Assembly: GCA_024235635.1 (NCBI GenBank)
Contig: JACKMA010000003.1
Location: 124,001 to 188,000 of the forward strand
Source: Zoogloeaceae bacterium
GTDB taxonomy: Bacteria > Pseudomonadota > Gammaproteobacteria > Burkholderiales > Rhodocyclaceae
Direction of reading: 5' to 3'
DNA: 64,000 nt
Positions within the stretch are counted from its first letter, which is position 1. Every line of letters begins with the position of its first letter. Under the pieces are notes generated by a model. That model ran no database searches and was not told the DNA's origin. It was given only the letters and a program-made list of their open reading frames with translations. A program made the position numbers and the translations under genes. Shown here one piece after another: positions 15,670 through 27,520 of this stretch.

Positions 15670-18600
15670 TCAGCCGCCCGCGCAGGGATCGGCCGACGCC
15701 GGATCGCGCAGATAACGGCGACGCTCGTCGTCGGTAAATCCACGCGCGAGGCGCGCGCAGGCCGTGGCCAGCAGTTCGTCGCGCCGCCAGCGGATCTGCA
15801 ACAGGCCCTCGGCGTCGATCGCCAGCATCGCGTCGTCGTCGCCCCCGAGCCACACGTCAAGCCACGCACCATCCGGATTTGGGGTGTCGAACAAGAGCTG
15901 GCCGTCCGCCACCGACCACACCGCGACGCGGGTGCGATCCGAGGTCAGCAGACGGGCGCCATCGGCCGAGACTTCGATGCGCGGCCAGTCGCGGCCATGG
16001 CGCAGGTGGCGGCGCGTACCGTCCGCGAGCGACCACAGCCAGACGCCACCTTCCGCCTCGGTCGCCACCGCATCGTTGCCGGCGAACACCACTTCGCCGG
16101 CGGCGACCCGTTTGCCGTCGATCGGGAAGCTGTGCTCACGCTGCCAATCGGCGGTGGCATAGATATCGACCCGCGCCGCGCTGCGGGCCGCCAGACGACT
16201 GCCGTCGGGGCTGAAGGCGACCGCATCGACCGGTTCGTCCCACGGCAGGGTGCGCAGCAATTCACCATTGCGGGCATTCCACAGCCGCAGTTGCTGGCGC
16301 CCGACCGCCACTCGGCGGTCTGCGGCATCGTCCCACCATTCCGCGCCCTCGGCGGTGGCCAGCCAGTGGCCGTCGCCACTGAGCGCGAGCTGGTTGATCG
16401 GATTGCCGTCGCCGATCTCGCGGGCCGGGCCGTCGATCCAGTGCCACAGCCACAGCCGCGCGCGCTGGCCGGCGGTGCCGAAGTCGCGGTTGTCGAAGGC
16501 CGCCAGCCCGTCGCCGGCGCCGACGAAGCGCAGGCCGCGCACCGCCCGCGCGTGGGGGCCGGTGCCGACACCGGCACCCTCGAGGCGGACCTCCGGCCAC
16601 TCCGCGATCGGTCTCCCGTCGTGCGCGTCCTGGATCGCGATGCCCTCGTCGCTGACCACGGCCAGCCGGTCGCCGGCCGGGTCGGTGGTCCACGCGTTGA
16701 GGTGCTCGCCATTGACGGTCGGCACGGTCGTCACCCGCTCTCGGATCGGCTGCGGCAGGCCGGCCGCCTGCTCCGGCGGCACGCGCGCGAGCATCCGACC
16801 TGCGGCCGGCGCGCGCAGCAGCGTGGCCGGCGCGGCCGTCAGCAGGCGCCGGTCGGCGCCGACCGAGTCGGTGTTCCAGGCCTGCCACGCCCCGTCCCGG
16901 TCGGAGATGCCGACCTGGTGTGTCCCAGGCAGCGGCAGCAGCGCGCCGGTCAGGTCGATGCGCGCGGTCTCGTGCCACGGCGCGAGCCGGAACACGCGAA
17001 GGCCGCGCTGTCGCTCGCGCTGTTCGGTTACCATCAGCTCGCTGCCGTCGGTACCGAAAACCGCGTCTGTAATACGCCCGGCCGGCAGCGCCTCGACCTC
17101 GGCCACGGGTCTCAAGTCGCTGCCGTCGAGCACCCGCAGCCGATCACGGCCGGTCCGTACCGACAGCCAGCGCCCGCCGGGTGCGAAGTGCGGCGACTGG
17201 CCCTGCTCGAGCGGCAATTCGGCCGGCGGCGCGTCGCCGGCCACGCGCCACAGCCGCAACTGCCGACCGTCGTCGCCGCCGAGCCAGGCCACCTGCGCGC
17301 CGTCGGGCGAAATCGCCAGCGCCCGCAGTTCGTCGGGCGTCCGATACGCCTCGAGCAGTCGCGCCTGGTCGAGATCCCAGACCTGCAGCAGACCGGGCAG
17401 CCAGCTCACGGCCTGCGACGCCTCGGCGGCCAGTGTGTAGCGTTCGGCGACCTGGCCATGGGCAAATCGGGCCTGCCGTCGCCCCGCCGGCAAGGACCAG
17501 ACGTCGAGCTGCCGGGCCACGGTGTGGACCGCCAGCCGCCCCCCGGCGAGCGCATGGATCGCCGTGACCGGCCCGTCGAGCGCCAGCGACGCCAGCGGCT
17601 CGCCATCGGCCAGCCGCCAGCTGCGGACGCGGCTGCGACCATCGACCGAAACCGCCGCGATCAACCGCTCGCCGTCGACGCTGGCGGCGAGCGCAGCGAC
17701 CGATCCGCCGGCCTCGATCACCCGCTCGACGCCGCCGCCGAACACCGTCCGCAATTCGATCAGGTCCGCCGCGCCGTCGGCCGGCCGGCGCGCCAGTGCC
17801 AGCATGTTGGCCGCATCGATCGCGAGTCCGGCGATCACCGCGCCGCTGTCGCCGAGATCGATCTCGAGCTCGCCCTCGTCGGTCAGCAGGCGGCCCCCCT
17901 GCCCGACCGCCATTGCCAGCAGTTTCGGGCCCATCGGTCGGGGAAGCGCGTAGGTGTAGCCCTGCGGCAGCGGGGCGCGCCAAAGCGGGCGGCCGTCGCG
18001 ACTGTCCACCAGTTCGAGATAGGGTTCGGGATCGTCCCGCCGGCCGCGGCCGGCGGTGATCGCGAGCAACGACGAGCGCGGCAGGAAAGTCACGTCGAAC
18101 AGGCTGTGATCGACCCGCCGGCTGCCCAACTGCTCGCGGGTCTCGAGATCCCAGATCCGCAGCTCGCCGGGCGCGTCACCGCTGCGCCGGGCGAGCCACA
18201 CCAGCCGGCGCCCGTCCGGCGACAGCAGGTGCTGGCCCGGGCCGGACACCGGTATCGCGAACAGGGTATGACCATCGACGGTGGCGCCGATCTCGATGCG
18301 GCTACCGTCGGCCGGCCTGTCGGCGAACCACAGGCCGTCTTCGCTGATCTCGACCGAGCTGCTGTCGGGGCGATCCTCGCGGGACGACCACAGCGCGCGC
18401 CCGAGCTCACCGTCCCAGGCGCGGAAGCGGCCATCGACGCCGAAGCTCACCAGCGTGCGCCGGTCGGCCATCAGCGCCACTTCGCCGACCCCGCCCGGCG
18501 CACCGAGCGCGCCGACATCGCTGCCATCCTCGGCGTTCAGCGCCAGCAACCGCCGCCCCTTCGCGGCAACCACCAGGCGGCGGCTGTCGCCGGAGAAGCC

Positions 18601-21111
18601 CAGCGAGCGCGCGCCGATCTCGCGATCGGCCAGCAGCTTGCCGTCGGCCACGTCCCACAGCAGCAGGCGGCCGGCCTGTCGGTCGATGCCGGCCAGCCGG
18701 CGGCCGTCCGGGGCCAGGGCGACTGCGCCGAGGGGGTGCGGGTTGTCGATCGTGTGATCCTTAACCTCGCCCGCGTCCCGCACCCGCAGCACGATCCCGG
18801 TGGCTTCGTCGGAGCCGCCGCCGAGGCCGCGGAGGAAGGCGGTCACCCGACCGTCACCGGAGTGGCGCATCGCAGCAAAGGGCCACGGCGCATCGATTGG
18901 CTGGCCGGGCGCCGGCAGATGGTCGAGCACCCGGCGCATCACCGTGAGTCCCTCGACGTTGGCGTCGAGCCGCAACGATTCGGCGGCCAGCAGACCGGCG
19001 AGGGTGTTCTCGCCGGCCGACTCGTCGAGCAGGCCCGCCGCCGCCATCGCCAGTCGTCGCGCATCGGCCATCCCGGCCTGCCGCAGTGCATCCTGTCGCT
19101 GCTGCTCGGCCACTTCGCGGGCCTCGACCGCCTGCTGTTCGGATTGCTTGGCCAGCGCGGCCGAATACTCGGCACGGTCGCGCAGGTCGAGCGAATACAG
19201 CGCAAAGCCAGCGACGATGGCGAAGGCCAGCACGACCAGCGCGTAGATCGCACGCCGCTGCCACTGCAGCCGCCGCTCGGCGGCCTCGGCGGCGGCGCCG
19301 GCGGCCGCTGCGGCCTGCTCGCTCTCGCCGATGAACAGGCGCTCGCCATCGGACAGTTCGGTCGGCCGCTGTTCGCGCCAGCGTACCGCCACCTCGAGCG
19401 CCAGACCGGTCAGCAGGGTGCGGCTGCGCACGGCATCGCCGGCCTCCTCCCAACTTCGGTAGTCGGATTCGAAACGGCTCTTCCAGACCAGGAATTCACG
19501 GGCTTCGTCGAGCCAGCGGACGACCCGCGGCCAATGCCGCAACAAGGCCTCGTGGGCCACCTCGGCGGTCGCCTCGGCGGCCTCCTCGCCCATCGTCACC
19601 AGCCGCCAGCGCGCGCCCGCCATGGCTTCGACCAGTCGCCATTCATCGACGCCGCATTCGGCACGTCGCGCCCGCCGGCGCATGATCTCGCCCTCGCGCG
19701 GCAGCAGCGCGAGCTTGAGCGTGAACAGCCGGCGCAACGCCTCGAGGCGGTCGGGTTCGCTGGCGACGAAGCGCTCGGCCTTGTCGGCCAGCGGTCGCGC
19801 GATGTCCACGAAACCGGGCGGCAGGCGCAGCACGCCGTCGGCCCGCGGGTCGGCCTGCATCGCGCGCCAGGCATCCGCCAGCAGGTCGGAGAGCATCGGC
19901 AGCGCGCCGGGCTGGCGGACCGCCGCGGCAACGATCTCTTCGATCACCTCCTCGCTTTCGAAGCGCGCGCCGAGCCGCTCGGCGGGCAGGCGCACGACGC
20001 GCTCGATGCCGGCCCGGTCGAGCGGCGGCACGTCGGTCATGCGCACCACCGGGTAGAGCGCGGCGTCCTCCTGCAGCCGTCCGTAGTAGTCCGAGCGCAG
20101 GCTCATCATCGCCAGCACGCCGGGCGCCTCGGCGGCTTCGGCCAGCAGTTCCGACAGGCGCTGCGCCTGGTTCGGCTCGGACCGGCTGTACAGTTCCTCG
20201 GCCTGGTCCACGTACAGCACGACCCGCGACGGCGGCTCGGCGTCCATGCGGAATGCAACCCGGCTCGATGCCGCTTCGAGCAGCGTGGCCAGCGTGGTGC
20301 CGTCCGCCAGCAGGCGCTGCCACTTGATCGCCTCCTCCTCGATCTCGGCCGGGCTCTCGCGCCACAACGCGACGAAGGCCCGGGCCAGCGACAGCAGCGG
20401 GCGGTTGCCGGGCGCCAGCCGGATCACCGGCCAGGCCCGGCTGTCGGCCAGCGCCTCGGGCCAGGGTTGGGCATGTTCGGACGGCCACAACTGGCTGCGC
20501 AGCGAGCCGATGACGCCGGCCAGGGCCACCGAGGACTTGCCGACACCGGAGTTGCCGACCAGTACGTGCAGGCGGTTCGGCGCCATCGCCATCGCGCCGA
20601 GGATGCGGGTGGTGAGCAGTTCGCGGCCGAAGAAGTAGGCGGCGTCCTGGGTTTCCATCGCCAGCAGGCCGCGATACGGCGTGAGCTGGCGCCATGGCGC
20701 GATCTCTTCCGGCGCGGGCGTCTGGTCGAGCGCCGCGACGATGCGCGGCACCAGTTGTTCGAGGCCGAGGCCGCGGCCGTCGAGACAGTGCAGCTGATGC
20801 ACGAAGGGCAGTCCCGGCACGGTCTCGCCGAGCAGCACCGGTGCCACCAGCGGCCGGCCACATTCCCGGTTGCGTCGCAGGGCATCGAAATATTCGAGCT
20901 CCTGCCACGGACCGACCCGCTCGCCGAGCAGCACGACAACGGCATCGGCGGCCGCCAGCTCCCGCTCCAGGCGGGCCAGCCAGTAGGCGCCGACCTCGTT
21001 GCGGTGGGGCGCGAAATACACGTCCAGATCCGGGCGCTGGCCGGCCAGCGCCCGGCGCAGCGCCTCGGCGTCGACCTGATCGTGGGTGCTGTAGCTCAAA
21101 AAGACCCGCAT
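15670..21111 (-). CDS. TIR-STAND NTPase-WD40 protein
   Basis: A 1813-residue protein. Residues 1-125 form a TIR-type domain (MRVFLSYSTHD, then VYFAPHRNEVG and AADAVVVLLGE); the Trp-x-Glu at 69-71 is the best candidate for the NADase glutamate. An nSTAND-type NTPase follows, with Walker A GNSGVGKS at 186-193 and an acidic hhhhDQAEEL Walker B. One transmembrane helix lies near 614-636, and the remaining 1100 residues are WD40-like beta-propeller repeats (many LSPDGRRL-type blades). ATG at 21111 follows AAGGGGCGAG on the coding strand; longer readings upstream lack TIR character. TIR-STAND proteins include immune and signalling ATPases; NAD depletion on activation is inferred. No partner gene is adjacent. 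Confidence 0.85.
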   Translation of the reverse strand: MRVFLSYSTHDQVDAEALRRALAGQRPDLDVYFAPHRNEVGAYWLARLERELAAADAVVVLLGERVGPWQELEYFDALRRNRECGRPLVAPVLLGETVPGLPFVHQLHCLDGRGLGLEQLVPRIVAALDQTPAPEEIAPWRQLTPYRGLLAMETQDAAYFFGRELLTTRILGAMAMAPNRLHVLVGNSGVGKSSVALAGVIGSLRSQLWPSEHAQPWPEALADSRAWPVIRLAPGNRPLLSLARAFVALWRESPAEIEEEAIKWQRLLADGTTLATLLEAASSRVAFRMDAEPPSRVVLYVDQAEELYSRSEPNQAQRLSELLAEAAEAPGVLAMMSLRSDYYGRLQEDAALYPVVRMTDVPPLDRAGIERVVRLPAERLGARFESEEVIEEIVAAAVRQPGALPMLSDLLADAWRAMQADPRADGVLRLPPGFVDIARPLADKAERFVASEPDRLEALRRLFTLKLALLPREGEIMRRRARRAECGVDEWRLVEAMAGARWRLVTMGEEAAEATAEVAHEALLRHWPRVVRWLDEAREFLVWKSRFESDYRSWEEAGDAVRSRTLLTGLALEVAVRWREQRPTELSDGERLFIGESEQAAAAAGAAAEAAERRLQWQRRAIYALVVLAFAIVAGFALYSLDLRDRAEYSAALAKQSEQQAVEAREVAEQQRQDALRQAGMADARRLAMAAAGLLDESAGENTLAGLLAAESLRLDANVEGLTVMRRVLDHLPAPGQPIDAPWPFAAMRHSGDGRVTAFLRGLGGGSDEATGIVLRVRDAGEVKDHTIDNPHPLGAVALAPDGRRLAGIDRQAGRLLLWDVADGKLLADREIGARSLGFSGDSRRLVVAAKGRRLLALNAEDGSDVGALGAPGGVGEVALMADRRTLVSFGVDGRFRAWDGELGRALWSSREDRPDSSSVEISEDGLWFADRPADGSRIEIGATVDGHTLFAIPVSGPGQHLLSPDGRRLVWLARRSGDAPGELRIWDLETREQLGSRRVDHSLFDVTFLPRSSLLAITAGRGRRDDPEPYLELVDSRDGRPLWRAPLPQGYTYALPRPMGPKLLAMAVGQGGRLLTDEGELEIDLGDSGAVIAGLAIDAANMLALARRPADGAADLIELRTVFGGGVERVIEAGGSVAALAASVDGERLIAAVSVDGRSRVRSWRLADGEPLASLALDGPVTAIHALAGGRLAVHTVARQLDVWSLPAGRRQARFAHGQVAERYTLAAEASQAVSWLPGLLQVWDLDQARLLEAYRTPDELRALAISPDGAQVAWLGGDDGRQLRLWRVAGDAPPAELPLEQGQSPHFAPGGRWLSVRTGRDRLRVLDGSDLRPVAEVEALPAGRITDAVFGTDGSELMVTEQRERQRGLRVFRLAPWHETARIDLTGALLPLPGTHQVGISDRDGAWQAWNTDSVGADRRLLTAAPATLLRAPAAGRMLARVPPEQAAGLPQPIRERVTTVPTVNGEHLNAWTTDPAGDRLAVVSDEGIAIQDAHDGRPIAEWPEVRLEGAGVGTGPHARAVRGLRFVGAGDGLAAFDNRDFGTAGQRARLWLWHWIDGPAREIGDGNPINQLALSGDGHWLATAEGAEWWDDAADRRVAVGRQQLRLWNARNGELLRTLPWDEPVDAVAFSPDGSRLAARSAARVDIYATADWQREHSFPIDGKRVAAGEVVFAGNDAVATEAEGGVWLWSLADGTRRHLRHGRDWPRIEVSADGARLLTSDRTRVAVWSVADGQLLFDTPNPDGAWLDVWLGGDDDAMLAIDAEGLLQIRWRRDELLATACARLARGFTDDERRRYLRDPASADPCAGG

Positions 21112-21469
21112 CTCGCCCCTTGTCTGCAGGAGGTCCCCAGCCGCCGCGAACGCCGGCCAGGATCCGAGTGTGCCACGGTCGGGCGGGCTTGGATGTGCAC
21201 CACGTCGTGACCGGGGCATCGCCGGCGTGCGCCGGGCTATGCCGGCAGGCTCATGCCGAACGCCATTTCGAGTCCGCGCTCGCCATGCCCGAGGACCGCG
21301 GCGCGCCGGCGGCGCCAGGCCACCGACGGGTGTCGAGTTAGGGTTCGCCCCGGTTGGCGAACAAAGTCGGGCCATGCACCATGGGCGTCCCCGGCACCGA
21401 GGGCGCTCGCCGAGCGCCTGCGGTGCCGGCCATTTCGTCAAGCACGGTAGACCTGAGAAGGAGTATTCG
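21112..21469. other. gene-free stretch between divergent genes
   Basis: About 360 bases separating the TIR-STAND gene (minus) from dctP (plus). It is GC-rich with no convincing gene. It should hold both promoters, but I see no clear -35/-10 pair and no TTGAY-N4-GTCAA box. The ribosome binding site of dctP (GAGAAGGAG, 21455-21463) is at its right end. Confidence 0.6.
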
Positions 21470-22561
<1,092 letters not shown>

Positions 22562-22619
22562 GCCGACCGGGACGCAGAGGAACAACCGTGCGCAGCCGCA
22601 TTCACCGGAGGGAAGCCCC

Positions 22620-23228
22620 ATGAACGCAGATCACACCGCAGGGCAGGACGACAAGCCTGACCTGGGCGAACTCGAACATGAGCTGCACCGCCACACGACG
22701 CTGCCGCGCACGGCATTTTCCGACGCCATCGAAGGGGCCATCGACGCCATCGGCAAACTCAGTTCCTGGCTGTGGATCGTGACCGTGGCGGTGATCATGT
22801 GGTCGGTGATCGCCCGCTACGGCTTCAACACCGGTTCGGTGATGCTCGAGGAGATCCAATGGCACCTGGCTGGCGCGGCCTGGCTGATCGGCCTGTCCTA
22901 CACGCTGGTGCATGACGACCATGTCCGTGTGGACATCCTCTACGAACGCTTTTCCAACCGCACGCGGGCGTGGATCGAATTCTTCGGCATCGTCTTCCTG
23001 CTGATTCCCTTCCTCGTCATCGCGACGATCGAACTGCTGCCGTACGCGATGAGTTCGTTCGAGCAGAACGAGCACTCGCAGGCACCGAACGGCCTGCCCG
23101 CCCGCTGGGTGATGAAGTTCATCCTGTGCGGCGCGGTCGGCCTGATCGCAGTGGCGGCACTGGCACGCCTGGCACGGACCTGCTCGCAATTGTTCGGCTG
23201 GCCCAGGGGCCGGTCCGAGCAGGCCTGA
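22620..23228 (+). CDS. dctQ: TRAP transporter small permease DctQ
   Basis: A 202-residue membrane protein with four hydrophobic segments, near residues 47-65, 78-96, 118-138 and 160-180. EEIQWHLAGAAWLIGLSYTL and the DDHVRVDILY segment after it are the usual DctQ landmarks. It lies 58 bases after dctP and 23 before dctM, so it is the middle gene of the operon. It forms the transport complex with DctM in the inner membrane. Confidence 0.9.
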   Translation: MNADHTAGQDDKPDLGELEHELHRHTTLPRTAFSDAIEGAIDAIGKLSSWLWIVTVAVIMWSVIARYGFNTGSVMLEEIQWHLAGAAWLIGLSYTLVHDDHVRVDILYERFSNRTRAWIEFFGIVFLLIPFLVIATIELLPYAMSSFEQNEHSQAPNGLPARWVMKFILCGAVGLIAVAALARLARTCSQLFGWPRGRSEQA

Positions 23229-23251
23229 TCCAGTGATGCGCTGAGGCAGAT

Positions 23252-24619
<1,368 letters not shown>

Positions 24620-24717
24620 GGCCGGGCGCTGCGCAGCCCGATCGACGCGGGCGGCATGGGCTACAACGAGGGCATGGGCCCGGTCGATGACACCGGGCTG
24701 ACGCAGGGAGACCCGCC

Positions 24718-25974
24718 ATGCCCGACGCCACCAGCCGCCTGTTCTCGCCGATCACTATCGGCACCCTCGAACTGCCGGCGCGGCTGTTCAAGACCGCGAC
24801 CGCCGAGACCCGCGCCGCGGCGGACGGCAGCGTCACCGACGACGTCGTCGAGTTCTACCGGCTGCTGGCCAAGGGCGAGACGCCGCTGATCGTCACCGGC
24901 AACATCTACGTCACCCGTCAGGGCAAGTCGGCGCCGCGCCAGCTCGGCGCCGACCACGACGACCGCATCGCCGGTCTCGCCCGCATCCCCGAGGTGGTAC
25001 ACGCCCACGGCGGGCGCATCTTCGCCCAGCTCAACCATTGCGGCCGCCAGGTCGTGCCCGATTTCGCCGGCAACCGGGACGTGGTTTCGGCCTCCGGCGT
25101 CACCGACCTGCTCACCGGCACCCGACCGCGGGCCCTCGGCGCGGACGAGATCGCGACGATCGTCGGCGAATTCGCGGCGGCCGCGACGCGCTGCCGCGAG
25201 GCCGGATTCGACGGCGTGCAGATGCATTCGGCCAACGGCTACCTGCTGAGCCAGTTCCTGACCCCCCATACCAACCGGCGCACCGACGAATACGGCGGTT
25301 CGCTGGAAGGCTGCACCCGTCTCGCCCGCGAGATCCTCGCCGCGATCCGCCAGCGCTGCGGCGACGACTTTCCGGTGATCATCAAGATGAATGGCGCCGA
25401 CAAGCTGCCGCTACGCGACGGCCTGACGGCGCCAGAGCTCGGGCAGGCCGCGCACCGCATGGAGGAAGCGGGCATCGATGCGGTCGAGATCTCGGTCGGA
25501 CACTACGAGTCCGGATTCCCGATGGTATGCGGCAGTTTCGACCTGTGCCTGCGCCACATGGTCCGCGGCAGCATGGCCCAGTTGCCGACCGTGCGCCGCA
25601 TCCTGATGCGCAGCTTGAGGCCGCTGGTGGCGTTCGCCAGCAACCGCCTGTGGCCCGCCCGCGAGGGCTTCAATCTCGACTTCGCGCCGGCCTTCTCGCG
25701 CCGGCTCGGCATCCCGCTGATCTGCGTGGGTGGCTTTCGCAGCCGCGATACGATGGAAGCGGCGCTCGCCGCCGGCCACTGCGATGCGGTCTCGGCCGGG
25801 CGCCCGTTCATTGCCGATCCGTTCTTCTTCCGCCACCTGCGCGACCGCCAGGCCGGTCCACACTGTGTGGACTGCAACGGCTGCGTCGGCCATCTCGGCG
25901 CCCAGCCGGCGGACTGCTACCACCCGGAAGTGCGCAGCCAGAAGGATGCAATGCTTGCCAGGGAGGACATATGA
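24718..25974 (+). CDS. NADH:flavin oxidoreductase, Old Yellow Enzyme family
   Basis: A 418-residue TIM-barrel flavoenzyme. Visible are the FMN-binding start LFSPITIGTLELPARLFKTATAE, the active-site HSANGYLLSQFL and the diagnostic NRRTDEYGGSLE that follows, and a C-terminal CVGGFRSRDTMEAALAAGHCDAVSAGRPFIADP phosphate-binding region. Near the end CVDCNGCVGHLG has three cysteines, reminiscent of the 4Fe-4S site in 2,4-dienoyl-CoA reductase-type members, but the protein stops soon after, so no second domain is fused. GGGAGA precedes the ATG. Substrate is an unsaturated carbonyl compound by family inference, perhaps linked to the TRAP substrate. Confidence 0.88.
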   Translation: MPDATSRLFSPITIGTLELPARLFKTATAETRAAADGSVTDDVVEFYRLLAKGETPLIVTGNIYVTRQGKSAPRQLGADHDDRIAGLARIPEVVHAHGGRIFAQLNHCGRQVVPDFAGNRDVVSASGVTDLLTGTRPRALGADEIATIVGEFAAAATRCREAGFDGVQMHSANGYLLSQFLTPHTNRRTDEYGGSLEGCTRLAREILAAIRQRCGDDFPVIIKMNGADKLPLRDGLTAPELGQAAHRMEEAGIDAVEISVGHYESGFPMVCGSFDLCLRHMVRGSMAQLPTVRRILMRSLRPLVAFASNRLWPAREGFNLDFAPAFSRRLGIPLICVGGFRSRDTMEAALAAGHCDAVSAGRPFIADPFFFRHLRDRQAGPHCVDCNGCVGHLGAQPADCYHPEVRSQKDAMLAREDI

Positions 25975-26066
25975 CACGCTTGCACACGCCGTCCCGCGCA
26001 CGATCGTTGCCGCGGACGCCATCGCGCGGTAGGCTGCGTCATCGAACCCGTGCCCGAGCGCCGTCC

Positions 26067-26546
26067 ATGAATCCGTCGTACCGCATCGTCGTCTCCGTGC
26101 TGCTGGCGTGCCTGCTGGCGGCCTGCGCCGGCCGCCCGAGCGGCCCGCCGCAGCAGAACATCGCCTTCATTGATTCGCGGATCTTCGACGACGAGTTGTC
26201 GCGATCGCTGCAGGCCGGATTCGACGAGGTCACGGTCGAGACCGACGCCAGCGTGACGCTCGCACAGATCCCGGAACGCATGGACAAGTGGCTGTATACC
26301 GTGCGCGAGGCCGACCATCCGGTGGTCGCCCGACCGACCGGACAGCCGCTGACGCGCTCGATCGGACTGGTCGCGCTGCTCCAGGCGATCGCCACCGGCA
26401 CCTACGACTGGCTGCGCGAGAGCCTGACCTACTCGCCCGCGCGCAATTACGATGCCACGCTGATCTACGACAAGGACAGCGGACGCGTCGAGAAGGTCGT
26501 GTTCCGCGCGGTTCCGAAGTCCGCACGGGTCAGCACCAATCCATAG
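26067..26546 (+). CDS. small lipoprotein, function unknown
   Basis: A 159-residue protein. The first residues form a lipoprotein signal with the lipobox LLAAC, so the mature form is anchored through Cys22 or so. The rest shows no domain I recognise; it contains an LTRSIGLVALLQAIATGTYDWL amphipathic stretch and ends in a small beta-rich segment. ATG at 26067 is chosen because upstream sequence is arginine-rich and unlike coding sequence. It lies between the oxidoreductase and the SRAP gene on the same strand. Confidence 0.65.
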   Translation: MNPSYRIVVSVLLACLLAACAGRPSGPPQQNIAFIDSRIFDDELSRSLQAGFDEVTVETDASVTLAQIPERMDKWLYTVREADHPVVARPTGQPLTRSIGLVALLQAIATGTYDWLRESLTYSPARNYDATLIYDKDSGRVEKVVFRAVPKSARVSTNP

Positions 26547-26588
26547 CGCCCGGCCCGGTCGCCCGCACGGCCGGCCACCTGACCGCTC

Positions 26589-27239
26589 ATGTGTGCCGAC
26601 TACAATCCAGCCCGCAAGCCCTATCTCGAACGCCTGTCGACCGGCCGCCACGTCGTTCGACCGCCAGCCTTCGGCTACGGCGAGACCTTTCCGGGCGGCG
26701 TCGCGCCGTTCCTGTCGAATGCCCTGCCGGACGAATGGCTGCCGGGCATGTTCGGACTGGTACCCCACTGGGCCGATCCGCGCAGGCTCGCCCGCATGAC
26801 CTACAACGCGCGCAGCGAAACGGTCGCGGACAAACCCAGTTTCCGCGCCGCCTGGCGCCAGCGGCAGTTCGCCCTGATACCGGTCGAATCGTTCTACGAG
26901 CCCTGCTACGACAGCGGCCGGGCGGTGCGCTGGCGGATCGAGCGGGCCGACGGCGAACCGTTCGCGCTGGCCGGCTTGTGGGAGCGCCGGATGGGCGACG
27001 ACGGTCCGGCGCGCTGGTCGTTCACGATGCTCACGATCAACGCCGACGAACACCCGTTGATGCAGCGATTTCACAAGCCCGGCGACGAGAAGCGCAGCGT
27101 CGTCGTGCTCGACCCCGACGATCACGCAGCCTGGCTCGGCGCGCGTAGCGAAGCCGAGGCGCGCGCCCTGCTGCAGCCCTTCGACCCCGACCAGATGGTC
27201 ACTCGTGAAGACCCCCGACCTGCCCGCCAGCGACGCTGA
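26589..27239 (+). CDS. yedK: SRAP/YedK DNA-protein crosslink shield of abasic sites
   Basis: A 216-residue protein of the SOS response-associated peptidase family (HMCES/YedK). The key residues are present: Cys2 right after the start Met, which becomes the nucleophile; Asn in YNARSET; Glu in PVESFYEP; and His in LMQRFHKPGDEKRS. Established function: covalent capture of abasic sites in single-stranded DNA through Cys2. The sequence is slightly divergent from E. coli YedK (the first residues read MCADYNP instead of MCGRF), which may affect specificity. It is a single gene with no LexA box that I can see. Confidence 0.88.
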   Translation: MCADYNPARKPYLERLSTGRHVVRPPAFGYGETFPGGVAPFLSNALPDEWLPGMFGLVPHWADPRRLARMTYNARSETVADKPSFRAAWRQRQFALIPVESFYEPCYDSGRAVRWRIERADGEPFALAGLWERRMGDDGPARWSFTMLTINADEHPLMQRFHKPGDEKRSVVVLDPDDHAAWLGARSEAEARALLQPFDPDQMVTREDPRPARQRR

Positions 27240-27516
27240 CAACGCGACGCCGACCGGGCCGTCCCGGCCCCCGATCGAGATCCGCTGGCATCTGGTCGAC
27301 AGCGCGGCCGAGCTCGACGGCGCGCTGATCCTGGACGCCCGCCAGCGGGTGCTCGACGAGGTCGCATCGCTCGCCGGCCTGCTGCCGGTGTCCGGATTGG
27401 CGCGCATTGATAACATCATGAATATGCGGCATAAAAACAACAAGACCGGGCACCCGGCTTTGCTGCATCGCAACATTTTTGCTAGACTGACGCGAACTTC
27501 GAGCCATCAAGCGTGA
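27205..27516 (+). CDS. possible small hypothetical protein (doubtful)
   Basis: A 103-codon open frame whose start overlaps the SRAP gene by 35 bases. The middle (about codons 20-65) has normal GC-rich codon use, but the last 35 codons run through an AT-rich stretch that also holds a promoter-like sequence at 27460-27488. No domain is visible. I rate it as more likely chance than real, though a shorter protein could be expressed. Confidence 0.25.
   Translation: MKTPDLPASDADNATPTGPSRPPIEIRWHLVDSAAELDGALILDARQRVLDEVASLAGLLPVSGLARIDNIMNMRHKNNKTGHPALLHRNIFARLTRTSSHQA
27460..27488 (+). promoter_or_regulatory. sigma-70-like promoter for the hemerythrin-like gene
   Basis: TTGCTG at 27460-27465, a 17-base spacer and TAGACT at 27483-27488, inside a short AT-rich pocket in otherwise GC-rich DNA. 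A start of transcription near 27495 would give a leader of about 26 bases to the GTG at 27521. The -35 matches only three of six consensus positions, the -10 four of six. Confidence 0.45.
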
Positions 27517-27520
27517 TCTC

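Noticed and set aside
14731..21210. Very long plus-strand open frame opposite the TIR-STAND gene
   Set aside because: High GC content opens the antisense frame; it has no domain, while the minus strand codes for TIR, NTPase and WD40 domains.
24620..24717. Small GC hairpin after dctM as a terminator
   Set aside because: The stem is short and no T tract follows.
27408..27420. TTGAT-AAC-ATCAT as a Dnr/FNR box before the hemerythrin-like gene
   Set aside because: Spacing is three bases, not four, and the second half is ATCAT; it does not match the site geometry seen at the other four places.
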